Source of the DNA: Halicephalobus mephisto
Taxonomy: Eukaryota > Nematoda > Chromadorea > Rhabditida > Panagrolaimidae
Assembly: GCA_009193035.1 (NCBI GenBank)
Contig: SWDT01000015.1
Span: forward strand, 186,001 to 250,000
Direction: 5' to 3'
Length of the DNA: 64,000 bases
The stretch's first letter is position 1. Every line of letters begins with the position of its first letter. The translations under genes and the position numbers were made by a program. Shown here one piece after another: positions 22,510 to 33,587 of the stretch. The notes under the pieces are model-generated. The model was given only the letters and a program-made list of their open reading frames with translations, was not told where the DNA came from and searched no databases.

Positions 22510-23170
22510 TTAGAACTCAATAGCGTCCAAATTGTCCCAAAAATCGCTAGGTTCGTGCTGCATCGGCTTCTTCGAGAGGTTAGAATTCAGACGAAGGGCA
22601 GAAAGGGAGATGCCGACGGAGGTGTTCTTCTTGAACAACGTTGGGGGAGTAGAGCGGGGCACAGTGTTAGCGGAGAGACGGGAGATAATTTCATCTTCTT
22701 CATCGGTGTTCCCGTAGCTACTATTCCTGTCGTCGACAGGATCGTACCAGGAACAGAGTTCCAGCAATTCGTCAAAAACTTCGGAATCATCTTTGTCAAT
22801 GTCCTCACTATAGAAACTGAAAGTGAACATTAGCTATGAATGAGTTGTGAGGGACCTACTAAAGCTCCACATAGTCTTCTGCAACGACGACGTCGTCGCA
22901 GGGTTCTTTTCTTTTTCTCCCACGACCACCTATATCGACGTCTGTCCCGGATTCCTTCTTTTCAATCGAAACTGAACCACCTTTAACTGGTCTGCCATAG
23001 CTTACACATTTTAGATCTTCTTCGTCTGGCTGACCTTTTTCGGAAACTGGTGACGCAACTTTTTTCCTTTCTCCTTCAGAATTCCTCACAGCTTCTTTCT
23101 TGTCCACTTCTACAAGTTCATCCTGCTGAATTCCACTTCGTTCCACATTCGTACATTGAGAACCTGCCAT
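22510..23170 (-). CDS. Small paralogue of the RCC1 N-terminal extension
   Basis: Model complement(join(22510..22816,22860..23170)), 205 residues, 43-bp intron. The first exon parallels exon 1 of the adjacent RCC1 copy: start MAGS vs MADS, then KKEAVRN, then SYGRPVKGGSVSIEKKE vs [18 protein letters not shown], then GRGRKRKEP vs GRGKKRKEP, and an acidic end. The upstream sequence also matches: a TTTATTGATTTATGC-TTTTCAG acceptor just before the ATG, probably a trans-splice site. Exon 2 is unrelated to RCC1: acidic, then a Ser/Leu-rich tail ending DFWDNLDAIEF. RCC1 propeller repeats are absent. It is probably a duplicate N-terminus that gained a new 3' exon; the basic motifs suggest nuclear localisation or DNA binding. 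Confidence 0.7.
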
Positions 23171-23562
23171 GGTGAGAAACCTGAAAATAGCATAAATCAA
23201 TAAAAAACCATGTGAGGAAATCAGCATCACAAACAAGGGGTCTTGGTGGAAAGCAAAATCAAACCATATAGACCCCGCGCGTGATCGTGCACGTTGCAAG
23301 CGGTTTTTTGGCGCGTTGAACTGATATAATGGACATTGAACAATTACTATAAATAAAAAACTACTTTTCACCTATTATTTCCTCGATATTATTGAATTCT
23401 AATATATGAAGCTTAATTACTAAACTTTATTTACTAACTTTTTAACTTTTAAAATATAAAATAAATATATTTTTTTTCTATAAACTTCTACTTCAACAAG
23501 TTAATCTTTCTCTTTCGAAACTCCTGATGCTTGTTTTCCTGCCAAAATGGGTTGTTAGTTTT
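23171..23562. other. Intergenic region
   Basis: It contains the promoter side of the small RCC1-N paralogue and the 3' end of the aldehyde dehydrogenase gene. No further feature seen. Confidence 0.5.
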
Positions 23563-25049
23563 TTATAACTTCTTCTTGACGACGGATTTCTCGTGAGTGA
23601 AGGTGTCGAATCCGTACTTGCCGTTGTATCTTCCCATGCCACTGTTTCCGACTCCTCCGAATGGGAGGGTTCGGAGTGAGAGATGCTTCATGACGTCATT
23701 GATGGTCATTCCTCCAGCAGACACCTTCTCCAAGAAGGTTTCGATCTTCTTTTCGTCATTGGTGAATAAGTATCCAGCGAGGGGTTTCTCACGGGATTTG
23801 ATGTACTCGATGGCTTCGTCGAAATCTTTAGTAGCCATGATCGGAAGGAAAGGCCCGAAGATCTCGTCCTCCATAAAAGCGTCGTCTTTGTCGATGGCCA
23901 GGACTTGCGGGGCGATGTAGCGGTCAGATCTGTCGGGATCTCCTCCGACTTTGGCCAGAACCTCTCCTTTGGACTTACCCTGGACAGCAGAAAGACGACT
24001 AAAACGAGTTTTCATATATAATCTAGTCTAGGGAACCTACTCGAAATGTCTTTCGTTGATGATTCTGGAGTACATAGGGTGGTTCTTAGGGTCCTCTCCG
24101 TAGACTGTTTTGAGAGCTCCTTCAATAGCTTTGGCCAGCTTCGGTCGGACTTCTGCTCTCGTGAGGACGTAATCCGGGGCGACACAGGTCTGTCCCAGAT
24201 TTATCCATTTCGTTTGGACGATTTTCTGAGCGATTTTGTCCAGATCTGCATCCGGTTCAACGACGACGGGACATTTCCCTCCGAGTTCCAGCGTGACGGG
24301 AGTCAGGTACTTCGCCGCTGCTGCCATGATGATTTTCGCAACAGGAGGAGCTCCAGTGTACATGATGTGGTCGAATCTCTCCTTCAACAATTCCGTCGTT
24401 TCTGGAACTCCACCTTGGACGACGGTGACCAATCTTGGATCGAAGTACTTTTTAATCAAGTTCTCGAACAGATTGGCGCAATGTGGAGCCAATTCACTTG
24501 GTTTGATGATGCAGGTGTTTCCTGCTCCGAGGATGGCTACAAGGGGCCAGAAGCACATGGACACAGGGTAATTCCAAGGGGCAATGAGGAGGACGACTCC
24601 CTTGGGGTCCTTGACAATGATAGCTTCATCATCAGGATCCGCCGGTCCGATTTTTTCGACTTTGGTTGGAGCTGCCCAGTCAGCAAGGTGCTGGAGGAAG
24701 TAGTCGATTTCTGCCTCAAGGGATTTCACCTCCATAACTCCAGTAACTGCTGTGTGCTGAAAAAATTATGAAATCCATATAAAAATTATGAAATTTATAT
24801 ATAAAAATTATGAAATTTATATAAAAATTATGAAATTTATATAAAAATTATGAAATTTATATAAAAATTATGAAATTTATATTTACTTACTCTTTTCAAA
24901 TCATCGTGGACGGCTTGACAGAGGGCTTCGGAGTTCTCCGTAGCAAGTTTCTTCAAAGTATTTAGAGCCTCCTTCCGGGCAGCCAGAGGGTAAGTGACCC
25001 CGGAGAGGAAATATTTTCTTTGAGCTTCAACGATTTCGTGAAAAGTCAT
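23563..25049 (-). CDS. Class-3 aldehyde dehydrogenase (ALDH3 family)
   Basis: Model complement(join(23563..23998,24041..24756,24891..25049)), 436 residues. It oxidises fatty and aromatic aldehydes with NAD(P)+. Visible landmarks are the Rossmann-fold segment VVLLIAPWNYPVSMCFWPLV, IIKPSELAP, the catalytic glutamate in LELGGKCP, the nucleophilic cysteine in NLGQTCVAPDYV, EIFGPFLPI, and the family C-terminal block LPFGGVGNSGMGRYNGKYGFDTFTHEKS. The C-terminus ends VVKKKL without the long hydrophobic tail of microsomal ALDH3A2, so it is likely cytosolic or weakly membrane-bound. Intron 1 holds a minisatellite. It corresponds to the C. elegans alh-4/alh-5 group; the exact orthologue was not decided. 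Confidence 0.92.
24766..24882. repeat. Intronic ~20-bp minisatellite
   Basis: About six direct copies of ATTATGAAATTTATATAAAA within intron 1 of the aldehyde dehydrogenase gene; the first copies are slightly diverged. Confidence 0.9.
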
Positions 25050-26232
25050 TTTTGTTTTCACGCTAAATAACTTTTTTCAAAGTTTATGTACTCCCAATCT
25101 TCCGAATAAACAACTAGGAACGCCAGAGCATGGCGAGAACCGCCCTTTTTTCGACATATTTGCTGATTTTTGTGCCTGATGATAATAATCGGACCGAAAA
25201 CACGGAAGGTACACAAATGTTGTAGCCTCAAGATCAATCGAAATTAAACATCGAGTGAATTCAGGTGGAACACGCGTTTGTACGAAAAATCATAAATTCT
25301 GAAAAAAACGAAAAATTACAATCAATTTAGAATTCACAATGGAGATTGTGTTTTTCACAAAAATAAAAAACATTCGATGGAAGATTTTTCTAGAATAAAT
25401 TTGAAAGTTGCGAAACCTGCTAGGATTTCGTTGAAATTTTCGGAATTTAATAAAAGTATTTTCAACTTTTTAGAATCTCGTTGATGAATTTCGGATTTTA
25501 TAACATTTTACAGAAGTTTCTGAAACTGAATTTTTTTAAAATTGTAGAAATTTAATGAAAAGTTAAACTTTTTATAGAATCTTCCAGAATGTAATGAAAA
25601 ATCCGAAATTTCCGAGGATCTCAAAAAAGCTTCTGGAATCTTCTAGAATCCATAAAAATTTCAAAAATTTTCGAATTTTGTGGGAACTTTCAAAACAGAG
25701 AACTTCAAAATAAAAAATGGAACTTTATCTGGAGATAATTTTATTAAAAGTTTATATTTTTGAATAAAACGGTTTATTAAAAATACAATTACTACTTTAC
25801 TTTTACTACTTTTATTTTTATTTCGCACTATATCAAATTTACAAAAAATAAAATTTCAAACTTAAATTAAATTTTGAATTTTAATTGTTTCCTTTTTAAA
25901 AATACAATATCGAATAAAAGTTTTTCTGTGAGAATTAAGTTTGGATTTTTGTAGCTATTAAAAGAAATTTCCGAGTTTATCCACTTATCTAAATCCATAG
26001 ATAAATATAAAAATTATCGCGTTTTCTCGGAAAAATGCAGATAACAATTAAATCCAGAATCTGCGTTCCGAAAATTTTCAAAGATCACTTTTTTCTTCCG
26101 CCGATGGAACTTGAATTTTGGTTATCTATAACGTTACAGTATGTCCTGATTTTGGATTGTTATTTAAAACAGATAGTTTATTGTTCAAGATTGCATCGAA
26201 TAAAGTTGCACATTTTTAAAAAAACTGTAGGT
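25050..26232. other. AT-rich intergenic region with heat-shock-element-like motifs
   Basis: No gene. It contains degenerate TTCTAGAAT/TTCCAGAAT repeats, including a perfect four-unit TTCnnGAAnnTTCnnGAA at 25631-25648 and three units at 25577-25589. Confidence 0.55.
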
Positions 26233-26752
26233 TTATCCGAGAAGGGCGAGGGCTTGGCACCAGACCTTCTCGTTGCCGAAGGCACAGTATCCTTCGCCGT
26301 TGGAGACGAAGGCAGCATCAGTGGTCTTGGTCTTCTCGGTACAGGCGACGAAGAATTTTGAGTTGTAGGTTCTGTAGAGGGCTCCTTGGACGGCGAAGGT
26401 GGAGCTGACAGGTTCGTCGGTGAGGTTCTGGTCGATGACCTTTTGCCATTCCTTCTGGGGACAAGGATCGGATTCTTGGGTCTTCACTTGAGGCTCGAGG
26501 ACTTCACGTTTCTTACGGCCTCCGCATCCACTGAAATTTCGAAATTAGTAATTAGTCCGAATTTACCTGATTCAAGTAACCAACCATGGGGAAGGCGGAG
26601 GAGGAGCACTGTAATTTGACATTTATTATTTGTTTAACAGTTATTAACACTCACCAGCATCCACCACCTCCGAACAATCCGGGGCAGGCTTCAGCCTCAG
26701 GCAAGAGGAGAGCGACGACAGCGACGAGAGCGAAGATGAATCCCTTGTTCAT
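26233..26752 (-). CDS. Ground-like domain secreted protein
   Basis: Model complement(join(26233..26530,26586..26609,26655..26752)), 139 residues including a 24-bp micro-exon. A signal peptide (MNKGFIFALVAVVALLLPEA) is followed by a Cys/Gly/Pro-rich linker with GGGGC and CAPPPPSPCGCGG. A possible dibasic cleavage site, GRKKRE, comes next, then the ground-like domain: CPQKEWQKVI ... FFVACTEKTKT ... NGEGYCAFGNEKVWCQA. Ground-like (grl) proteins are nematode-specific, Hedgehog-related secreted proteins of unclear function, often in cuticle-forming epithelia. All three introns have matching phase 2. A TATA box lies upstream. Confidence 0.85.
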
Positions 26753-26805
26753 TTTTGAGATATTCCAAATTGAATTTCTGGATGAATCTATGGTCTTAGA
26801 TTCCT

Positions 26806-26813
26806 CTTTTATA
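26806..26813 (-). promoter_or_regulatory. TATA box of the ground-like gene
   Basis: TATAAAAG on the minus strand, about 55 bases before the ATG at 26752. Position fits transcription starting ~25-30 bases downstream. The same arrangement occurs before two other secreted-protein genes in the window. Confidence 0.6.
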
Positions 26814-28065
26814 CTAAATTTTTCTGAATCATATCCTTGATCAGAATGGATCTAACGTCATTTGAAACATGTTTTGCAAGTTTTTCTATTATTGCAAAAA
26901 CAGTGGATCCGTTTGACTCAATTTGGGGCTTGTTTCCGCCTCCACCCGTTTCTTTGTCATCCTTGGAAAGGAGCTCTTCTTCCGAAACTCCTTCCAGTCC
27001 GACTCGTTCCACAGGTCGTTCTTTGATTTAATTTGCAAAATATGAATTTACGTATTTTACTGACCACCGACCATATGGAAATTTTACAATTAGGAAACTA
27101 GATTTCCATATCATCAAATTTAAAAATGAATCTCAGACAACCGTAAAACAGAATGTTCTGGATCCAGTTTCCATCCAGAATCACAGGAAATGGTTTTTGT
27201 AGTTTTTTTCTTGTCTGCAATGATAGTGAAGTGACATCATTTTTCGAATCGGGCGATTGGCTCCGATTGTTTAATTCGATGAAGAAAAGGACTTCATTAG
27301 ATATTTTTTAAAGCAAACAAGTTTTACAAAAAGTTGAACAATCAAGTTCCAAATCAGTTTCGAAGGATGACACTGGCGATTGGTCACTTTCTGCTAGGCG
27401 ACATCGTTCTCTAGGATAATTGTTTTTATTTTCAGAAAACTGAACTGCGGAAAAATTAAATTTTTACAAAATCAAATAAGAAAATTAAAACTTTAAAACA
27501 GAAACTTTTGGAATTCTACAGAATTAAGTAAGATGTTTCGAAATCTTCAAGAATTCCATGAAGACTTCTGGAATATCATGAGGAGGAATTCTAGAATCTT
27601 CCAGAATCCAGTAGAGTTGAAACTGTCAAGAATCTCAAAGAGCTCCTGGGATTTTTCCAGAATCCGGCGAAAATATTCAATATTCTAGAATCCAACGTAC
27701 ATCTATGAAATTCTCCAGATTCTGGTGAAAACTTTTAATTTCTTTCAGAATCCCCTGAAAAAACTCTGATATCATCTGAGTTACCGTATTATTGTGTTCT
27801 AAATACTTTATTGAAAAACCTGAATGACCTCAATTTGTTTTTGAAAAAATTTCATTTAATTACGTTTTTTGCCTTAGGTTATTTTTATTTTTTACACCTT
27901 GTAAATGAAACTTTTTGATTTATAAAAAACGGGAATAGGTAATAGTCTTTTAATGTTTATCAAATTTTTCGTCATTTGCTTTATCGAGATTCCTCGGAGA
28001 GTTAGGAATTTGCCGAAACCTGTTTCGACGAACGAGGAGGAAAACAAATAATCGATATTTTAGCT
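26814..28065. other. Intergenic region with heat-shock-element-like motifs
   Basis: AT-rich. It includes a perfect four-unit HSE-like match at 27589-27606. Open frames of about 65-70 codons on both strands at 26809-27031 overlap each other and neither is supported. Confidence 0.5.
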
Positions 28066-29145
28066 ATGACGTATGCAGGGGATTCCCTTCCGCATGTTGC
28101 TCTTGAGGACGTTTTTGACCTGAATGCCGTCGAAATCATGAAAAGAATCACGGATGTCCTCTCGATCACGACCATCATGCTCTCCATCTTTGTCGTTTAC
28201 TTGATAGTTACAGTAACGCCAAAGCACATGTACGGGTCAAGACCATATTTGTTGTTTTATATTTTCTCCGGATTGAGTCAGAAGATCGTGACAGCTTTGT
28301 TGAAGCTCTACATCATAATCCCCCACGGCATCTTCTACCCCGTCGGATGGTTGGCCCCGATGTCCCACACTACAGTCCAAATTTTATCTTGTACTTTTTA
28401 CTTTGTAACGTTTCTTTTGTTAACGAGCTTACTAATGTTATTAATCGATCGATATTTCGCAATAACTGTTACTAATTTCGACATGGAGCCGTTTTACAAG
28501 AAAAAATTATTTTATTTATTCATTTGTTTGACAATTTCGACAGTTACTTGTTCGATCAACTGTTATTTCAGCATTTTTATGGATCAATTTAACCACGGAG
28601 AAATCACAGCTGAGTTGATGTTGAGGACGATTTCCGGATCTCAGAAGCTACTGGATTATCAACCAGATTTACTGTCATTGAACCTGAATAATACAGTATC
28701 CCGTACATTGGTAAAATATTCCCTAGTCGCATGTGGAGGTCTCTTTTTCGTCTTTTTTGCCATATTTATAATTTTGAACATCTTCGTAGCGAAGAAAACA
28801 ATGACTTTCGTCTGTCAGAGATCAAAGAAGAACCACAATATGGTCGTTAAAATGACCTATGCCCAGGTTGTGGGGTTGATAGGGTTCATCTTCTTGCCCC
28901 AAATCGCGTTTTTCTACGGCACTAAATACTTCACAAATGCCTCATATATATTCGCCGTGGGATTAACTATCCAGGACTTCTTCTTATTGTACGACATAGC
29001 AGTCACTGTGATCTGCATCAGACCTTACAGAATCTTCGTGATTAAATTGTTCTATCGATGGAACAAGGAATCGAATACCGTACGCAGACCAAGTACAATC
29101 AACGATGGAATGCTAAAACTCAATCAAGTGTCGAGAATCAACTAA
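28066..29145 (+). CDS. Intronless serpentine (chemoreceptor-like) GPCR
   Basis: A single exon of 359 residues. Seven hydrophobic segments are visible: TM1 SITTIMLSIFVVYLIVTVTP, TM2 YLLFYIFSGLS, TM3 VQILSCTFYFVTFLLLTSLL followed by IDRYFAI, TM4 KKLFYLFICLTISTVTCSIN, TM5 VKYSLVACGGLFFVFFAIFI, TM6 MTYAQVVGLIGFIFLPQIAF, and TM7 VGLTIQDFFLLYDIAVTVIC. It ends with RPYR, a motif typical of the Str/Srh/Sri chemoreceptor groups of nematodes. These receptors sense odorants or pheromones at sensory cilia. Lack of any intron is unusual for the family and suggests a retrocopy or complete intron loss. Exact subfamily undecided. Confidence 0.8.
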   Translation: MTYAGDSLPHVALEDVFDLNAVEIMKRITDVLSITTIMLSIFVVYLIVTVTPKHMYGSRPYLLFYIFSGLSQKIVTALLKLYIIIPHGIFYPVGWLAPMSHTTVQILSCTFYFVTFLLLTSLLMLLIDRYFAITVTNFDMEPFYKKKLFYLFICLTISTVTCSINCYFSIFMDQFNHGEITAELMLRTISGSQKLLDYQPDLLSLNLNNTVSRTLVKYSLVACGGLFFVFFAIFIILNIFVAKKTMTFVCQRSKKNHNMVVKMTYAQVVGLIGFIFLPQIAFFYGTKYFTNASYIFAVGLTIQDFFLLYDIAVTVICIRPYRIFVIKLFYRWNKESNTVRRPSTINDGMLKLNQVSRIN

Positions 29146-29182
29146 TTTTATTTATTTCATTCTGGTAATTAAAATAATTTAT

Positions 29183-30640
29183 TTACATTACAACAAGATC
29201 ACTCAACTGTATCCAAAATTGCTGTTCTTTGGATTTTTCGGATTTGTCTATCCTTAATTTTGAATCCTTTTCGAAACATAAAGTCGAAAGAAGAAGGAAC
29301 ATGGAAGAAACCAAAAATAGACCTAATCCCGTTGCCGAAACGAAGAACGACTCCCCCACGGATAGATAGACAGCCGTTCCAAGTTTACGGAGAATTACTG
29401 TAGATTCCGACACGCGGAGATTGTAGAGAATTATTAAATGACAAGTAGCTGAAAAAATCATTTTTTTAAACTTGATGTTTATTGATCAAACATAAATTTT
29501 TCAACATTACAATTATCAAAATAAATTTAAAGTTGTTTTTCTAATTTTTTAATCATTTAAAATTTAAAGTTTTTTGAATTTTCACAAAAATTGGTTTTTT
29601 TCAGAGATCTAAAATAACGTTGAAAGTTTTTTAAATTTTATTTTTTTATTTTTTTATTTTATAGTCTGAAATGCGTCATTTAACTTGTATCTTGATTAGG
29701 ACTATTATTCCAAATTGACCCATTGAAAACCGAAAACGAAAGGAAAACAGAATTAAGTAGGTATTCATTGATCCAGAAACTGAAACTTAAAGGATGGTTT
29801 TAATTTCGAAAATCATATTATTGAAGAAAAAAGTTAACCTTTTATATAAAATCGTCTCAGCATGAATTTCGGGGGTTTTAAAATTCAAGTTTTCAGATAT
29901 TGCTTTTAAAAATTTTCAAATATTCTAAAAAATTTTAGAATTTTCAACCAGATTTTTTATTCAAAAATTTCTTTGAGATTCTAGAAAGTTCTAAAAATTT
30001 CGGCAAGATTCTAGACTTCAGAATTTTGTATAAAATTCTAGAAAATTTCGGAATTTTTCACTGAATTTTTAAAAATTCTAAAAATGTCAATGAAATTTAA
30101 ATAATCTAAAACCATAGATTTTTACATTATTTAAATTGAAATTAAATTCAGATGTTTTTTTAAAACCTACCGTAGGCGAAGCTACAAAGTCCGAAGGAGA
30201 CTTTTGCTCTGACGCCGAAAGTGAAGGATCCAACTAATCCTCGATTTCGAAGAAGGACGACGATCAGGAATACGGTGAAAAGTAAATCTAAGAAGCCTAA
30301 GAATAGCAGCACATTATACAACTCCCCGGCTACACCAAGTTCCTTGTTATGACCGAAAACAACACCGACGTCGGAGAAATTTTCTTTTTTCCCATCTGTA
30401 CAGACTTCACTAACGGTTTTTTTGTCAAAAACACAAAAATTGGAATACAGATCCGTCTAAAAATTTTCCTTAATTTTTATACTTTTTAAAGTTCCTCACC
30501 GATACGATTCTGTCTCCGGAATCTTTGTTGCTAAGCCAGAATTTCCCGAATATTGCACAAAAACAAAGAACAAAAGCAATGACTTTTAAAATAATTGTAA
30601 AAATTAAAAAAATGAAGCCATAAGAATTTCTTTTAATCAT
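29183..30640 (-). CDS. Claudin/Clc-like four-transmembrane protein
   Basis: Model complement(join(29183..29448,30171..30456,30500..30640)), 230 residues; introns 43 and 722 bp. Four hydrophobic segments are visible: GFIFLIFTIILKVIAFVLCF near the N-terminus, LLFLGFLDLLFTVFLIVVLL, FGLCSFAYGATCHLIIL, and VSATGLGLFLVSSMFLLLST. The long first extracellular loop holds cysteines (FCVFD, EVCTDG). This matches the layout of the PMP22/claudin superfamily and the nematode Clc-like proteins, which act in junctions or as channel accessory subunits. No W-GLW-C-C claudin signature is evident, so the subfamily is uncertain. The gene converges on the chemoreceptor gene with only 37 bases between stops. Confidence 0.65.
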
Positions 30641-31951
30641 GACTACAATTTTGACATCGGTTGATGGATCTCCTTTTATTTACGAAAAGAAAAAATTCGA
30701 ACATGATTGGCCAACTTGATTGATGGCAAGGAAGACGGAGAATCTGTCAACGACAAAAGTTTCCAAAGGACTGAAATTATTAGTCAGAACATCAAACATT
30801 CAGGAGTTCGACAAACGAATTTCAGAAACCCCGAAAATAAAACGTAATGTTCATTTCAGAAAATTGAAGATTCTGAGTGTTACTGACGTCATATTGTTAA
30901 TAACATCAAAAAATTACAGCGGAATTGTTTTGTGACATTAATAAATCGAAAAATTACGGTATATTTTCGTAGATGTTTAGTATTTTTAAAAATTGTTTTT
31001 AAATTTACTTTTCCATTGCTTTGATGATCTTATTGAAGTTAGTATACATTAGATGAACCCTGTTTCTTCAGAGTAAACATCATTATTACCGTACTTTTCG
31101 TTTTTAGTTACTCTAGTTGACCAACTTCTACTTCTTAGACGGATCTCCTTGACTCCTGGATACATCCGGATTATTCGAATATTGGTGGTTTCTTTTTCGT
31201 GTATTTTATCTTTTCCTTAAAAATTACGGTAAAAATCAGGACATTAGAACCAGTTCAAGAAAATTGGCATGGAAGAATTTCACACTCAATACTGAATCTT
31301 TGAAGATCAAGATTCCTTACTATACGGAATTCAGAACATGGAAACGGATATGGTCTACACCTTCGATTCGATGCACCGTCGTAAATCGAAGGAAAGTGGC
31401 CTCAGGCGATTCACGTTCAGTAAGTCGCTTCAAGTTCTCCTCCGGCGAAATAAATTTTATTGTTATTGGGGAATTCTGAAGTTAAACTACTGCTTTTTCC
31501 GTTTGATATACTTCAGAGATCAAATGGGTCATTATCCCTATAGATAAGATTCGATGTGGTTTTGTGATCTTTCGCACATGGGAGATAAAAACGAAACCAA
31601 AAACTAATGTCTTTTTGAGTTACAAAATTCTATATATAGTGCAAGAAAGTAAAAAAATAACCTGATCTTTTTAATAACGAACAAAATAAAAACAGCTATA
31701 CAATAGCTGCTCTACTAATTTCGTAAGGCTGATCTCGTTTTAGACCAGTATTTTCGATACTTGAATTAGCCAAACATATCAATCAATTAACCAATAAGGT
31801 TAATTTAAAAAAAATTTCAAAATCAGCGCGAGTCGAAGGGAACAATTATCACATGACTAAAAAAATAATAAAGCAACTGGGGGAAATCTTTCAGATATAG
31901 CAGGACGGCTGATTGCTGTACAGGAGCTTTTGTTCAGAGAACATTCTTCCA
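30641..31951. other. Intergenic region, no recognised gene
   Basis: AT-rich. Short frames at 31264-31547 lack support. Confidence 0.5.
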
Positions 31952-32140
31952 GTTGATTTTACTTTATTAGAATAGAGTAACTAGTATTATATTTAAGTAA
32001 ATCCACTCATCTTAGTTGATTTTATTTTATTAGAATAGAGTAACTAGTATTATATTTAAGTAAACTCACTCATCTTAGTTGATTTCACTTTACTAAAATA
32101 GAGTAACTAGTATTATATTTAAGAAAATCCACTCATCTCA
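31952..32140. repeat. Three tandem copies of a 63-bp unit
   Basis: Units start GTTGATTT at 31952, 32015 and 32078. Each contains AATAGAGTAACTAGTATTAT followed by ATTTAAGTAAA and CACTCATCT. Copies are over 90% identical, so the array is recent. It lies 400-600 bases upstream of the secreted-protein gene at 32564. Confidence 0.9.
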
Positions 32141-32514
32141 GATATGACTCTCTTCCAACTATAGTGGGATAATTGATTGATGTACAGGCAATTTCACTTC
32201 GAGATCTCATTTTATCAAAATCCGGTTCTACTTCAACATTTGCTTAGATAAATTCTTTCACATCAATATATCAACAATCCCCTGAACACCTGAGGAGAAA
32301 TTTATGCAAATTTACAAACTCTATTCCACCTAGTTTTAATGCAAATTTTACAAAACTCTTAAAGTACTAATCGGGGAATTTTTGCCTGTGTTTATTCAGC
32401 TTCAAAGAGCTACCTGGAAGGAGAAATACTGACCAATGCAAAAAAAATAAAATATCAACTATATCTTGACTCTTGGTCAGCTAAACCAACAAAAACATAC
32501 TCGAATTTGAGTCC

Positions 32515-32522
32515 TATAAAAG
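32515..32522 (+). promoter_or_regulatory. TATA box of the secreted-protein gene at 32564
   Basis: TATAAAAG 42 bases before the ATG, with AATTCATCAGAATC between as a short 5' leader. Confidence 0.6.
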
Positions 32523-32563
32523 AACCCCTAAATTCATAATTCATCAGAATCTGATTCCCCAGA

Positions 32564-33587
32564 ATGAAGAAATTCCTGATTTTTCTTATATGTGTTGGAT
32601 TGGCCAGTTGCGATACGGAATTCTTGATTTTCGACGACGCTCAACCGCTTTCGGAATACGGAGCTGTGATGCCGCCAGAGGACTTCAAGAAGCTCCTAGA
32701 GATCTACAATAAGAAAGACATGCTGGCCATTGACAAGTTCAAGGAACTCGACGACCTCTTTATGAGTCTCCCAGATGAAGTCCTGACGAAAATGCCACTT
32801 CCGAAAGTCTTCAGAAGTCTGCCAGAAAGCATCCAACAGAAGATTCACGATATTTATTACAACAAAAGTCTTCCATTCGAAAATAAATTGGAAGAATTAG
32901 ATAGAATCATCTCTTCATTGCCTGAGGACCTATTGAGACTCCTGCCTATCGAGCCAGAATATCCGGAAGTCGGAGACTTTATTGAATTCCAAGTTTCAGT
33001 TTTGTTGCAGTTCAACGGATATTTCGTAAGTCGATATATGAATTTTCAACTACAATAAGCCTTTTCAGTCAACTAATTCCCTCAGAAACTACCTGACTCC
33101 AGAGATGTTCGATCAGCTTCTGATTATCGCCCGTCAAACGGATATCCCAGAAGCCACTAGATCTTACTTAATCGGACGACTCATGAAGGAAGCTTACACC
33201 GAAAATCCGGACGCTTTCCCGCTTCCAGTGGGAGAAGAAAACAACACCATGCCGGACTCCATCAGAAGAGCCGGTCTCCACCTTATGTTCAGTAAGAATC
33301 CTTTCGAAGAAACAGAACCCTTCGAGAACGTCATCGCTGACTTCCAAAAACTCGTTGTTGAAAAGAATCAATTTACTGATTCCCCGGACTTTCCAGATCC
33401 TGGATACATCAAGATGAGAGGAATCGGCAAGAAGATGAAAAAAAGCTTAAAGAAATTCGGCAGGAAAATCGGAAAAGGTGCCGAACAAATTGGGAAAAAC
33501 AAATTGATGGATGCTGTTAAGAAAAATCTAAGTTGGAAGAAACTCGAGAAATTCGTCGACGGACTGGCTTTGAAGATGGTCTTGTAA
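32564..33587 (+). CDS. Secreted DUF148-like protein with a cationic C-terminal helix
   Basis: Model join(32564..33025,33069..33587), 326 residues. The signal peptide is MKKFLIFLICVGLASC. Repeated helical modules follow, of the form FKKLLEIYNKKDMLAIDKFK and LPESIQQKIHDIYYNKSLPF...ELDRIISSLP. This spacing is typical of the nematode DUF148/SXP-RAL-2 secreted proteins. The last ~60 residues are strongly basic and amphipathic (MRGIGKKMKKSLKKFGRKIG), then KKNLSWKKLEKFVDGLALKMVL, resembling a linear antimicrobial peptide fused to the precursor. The secreted protein encoded at 35110-36643 shares the LPE-x-IRD-YY/H-x-LP module, so the two are distant paralogues. DUF148 membership is inferred from pattern; the antimicrobial idea is speculation from composition. 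Confidence 0.7.

Noticed and set aside
26809..27031. Overlapping 65-70-codon frames on both strands
   Set aside because: Neither has a good start and splice context or known motif; strands cannot be told apart.
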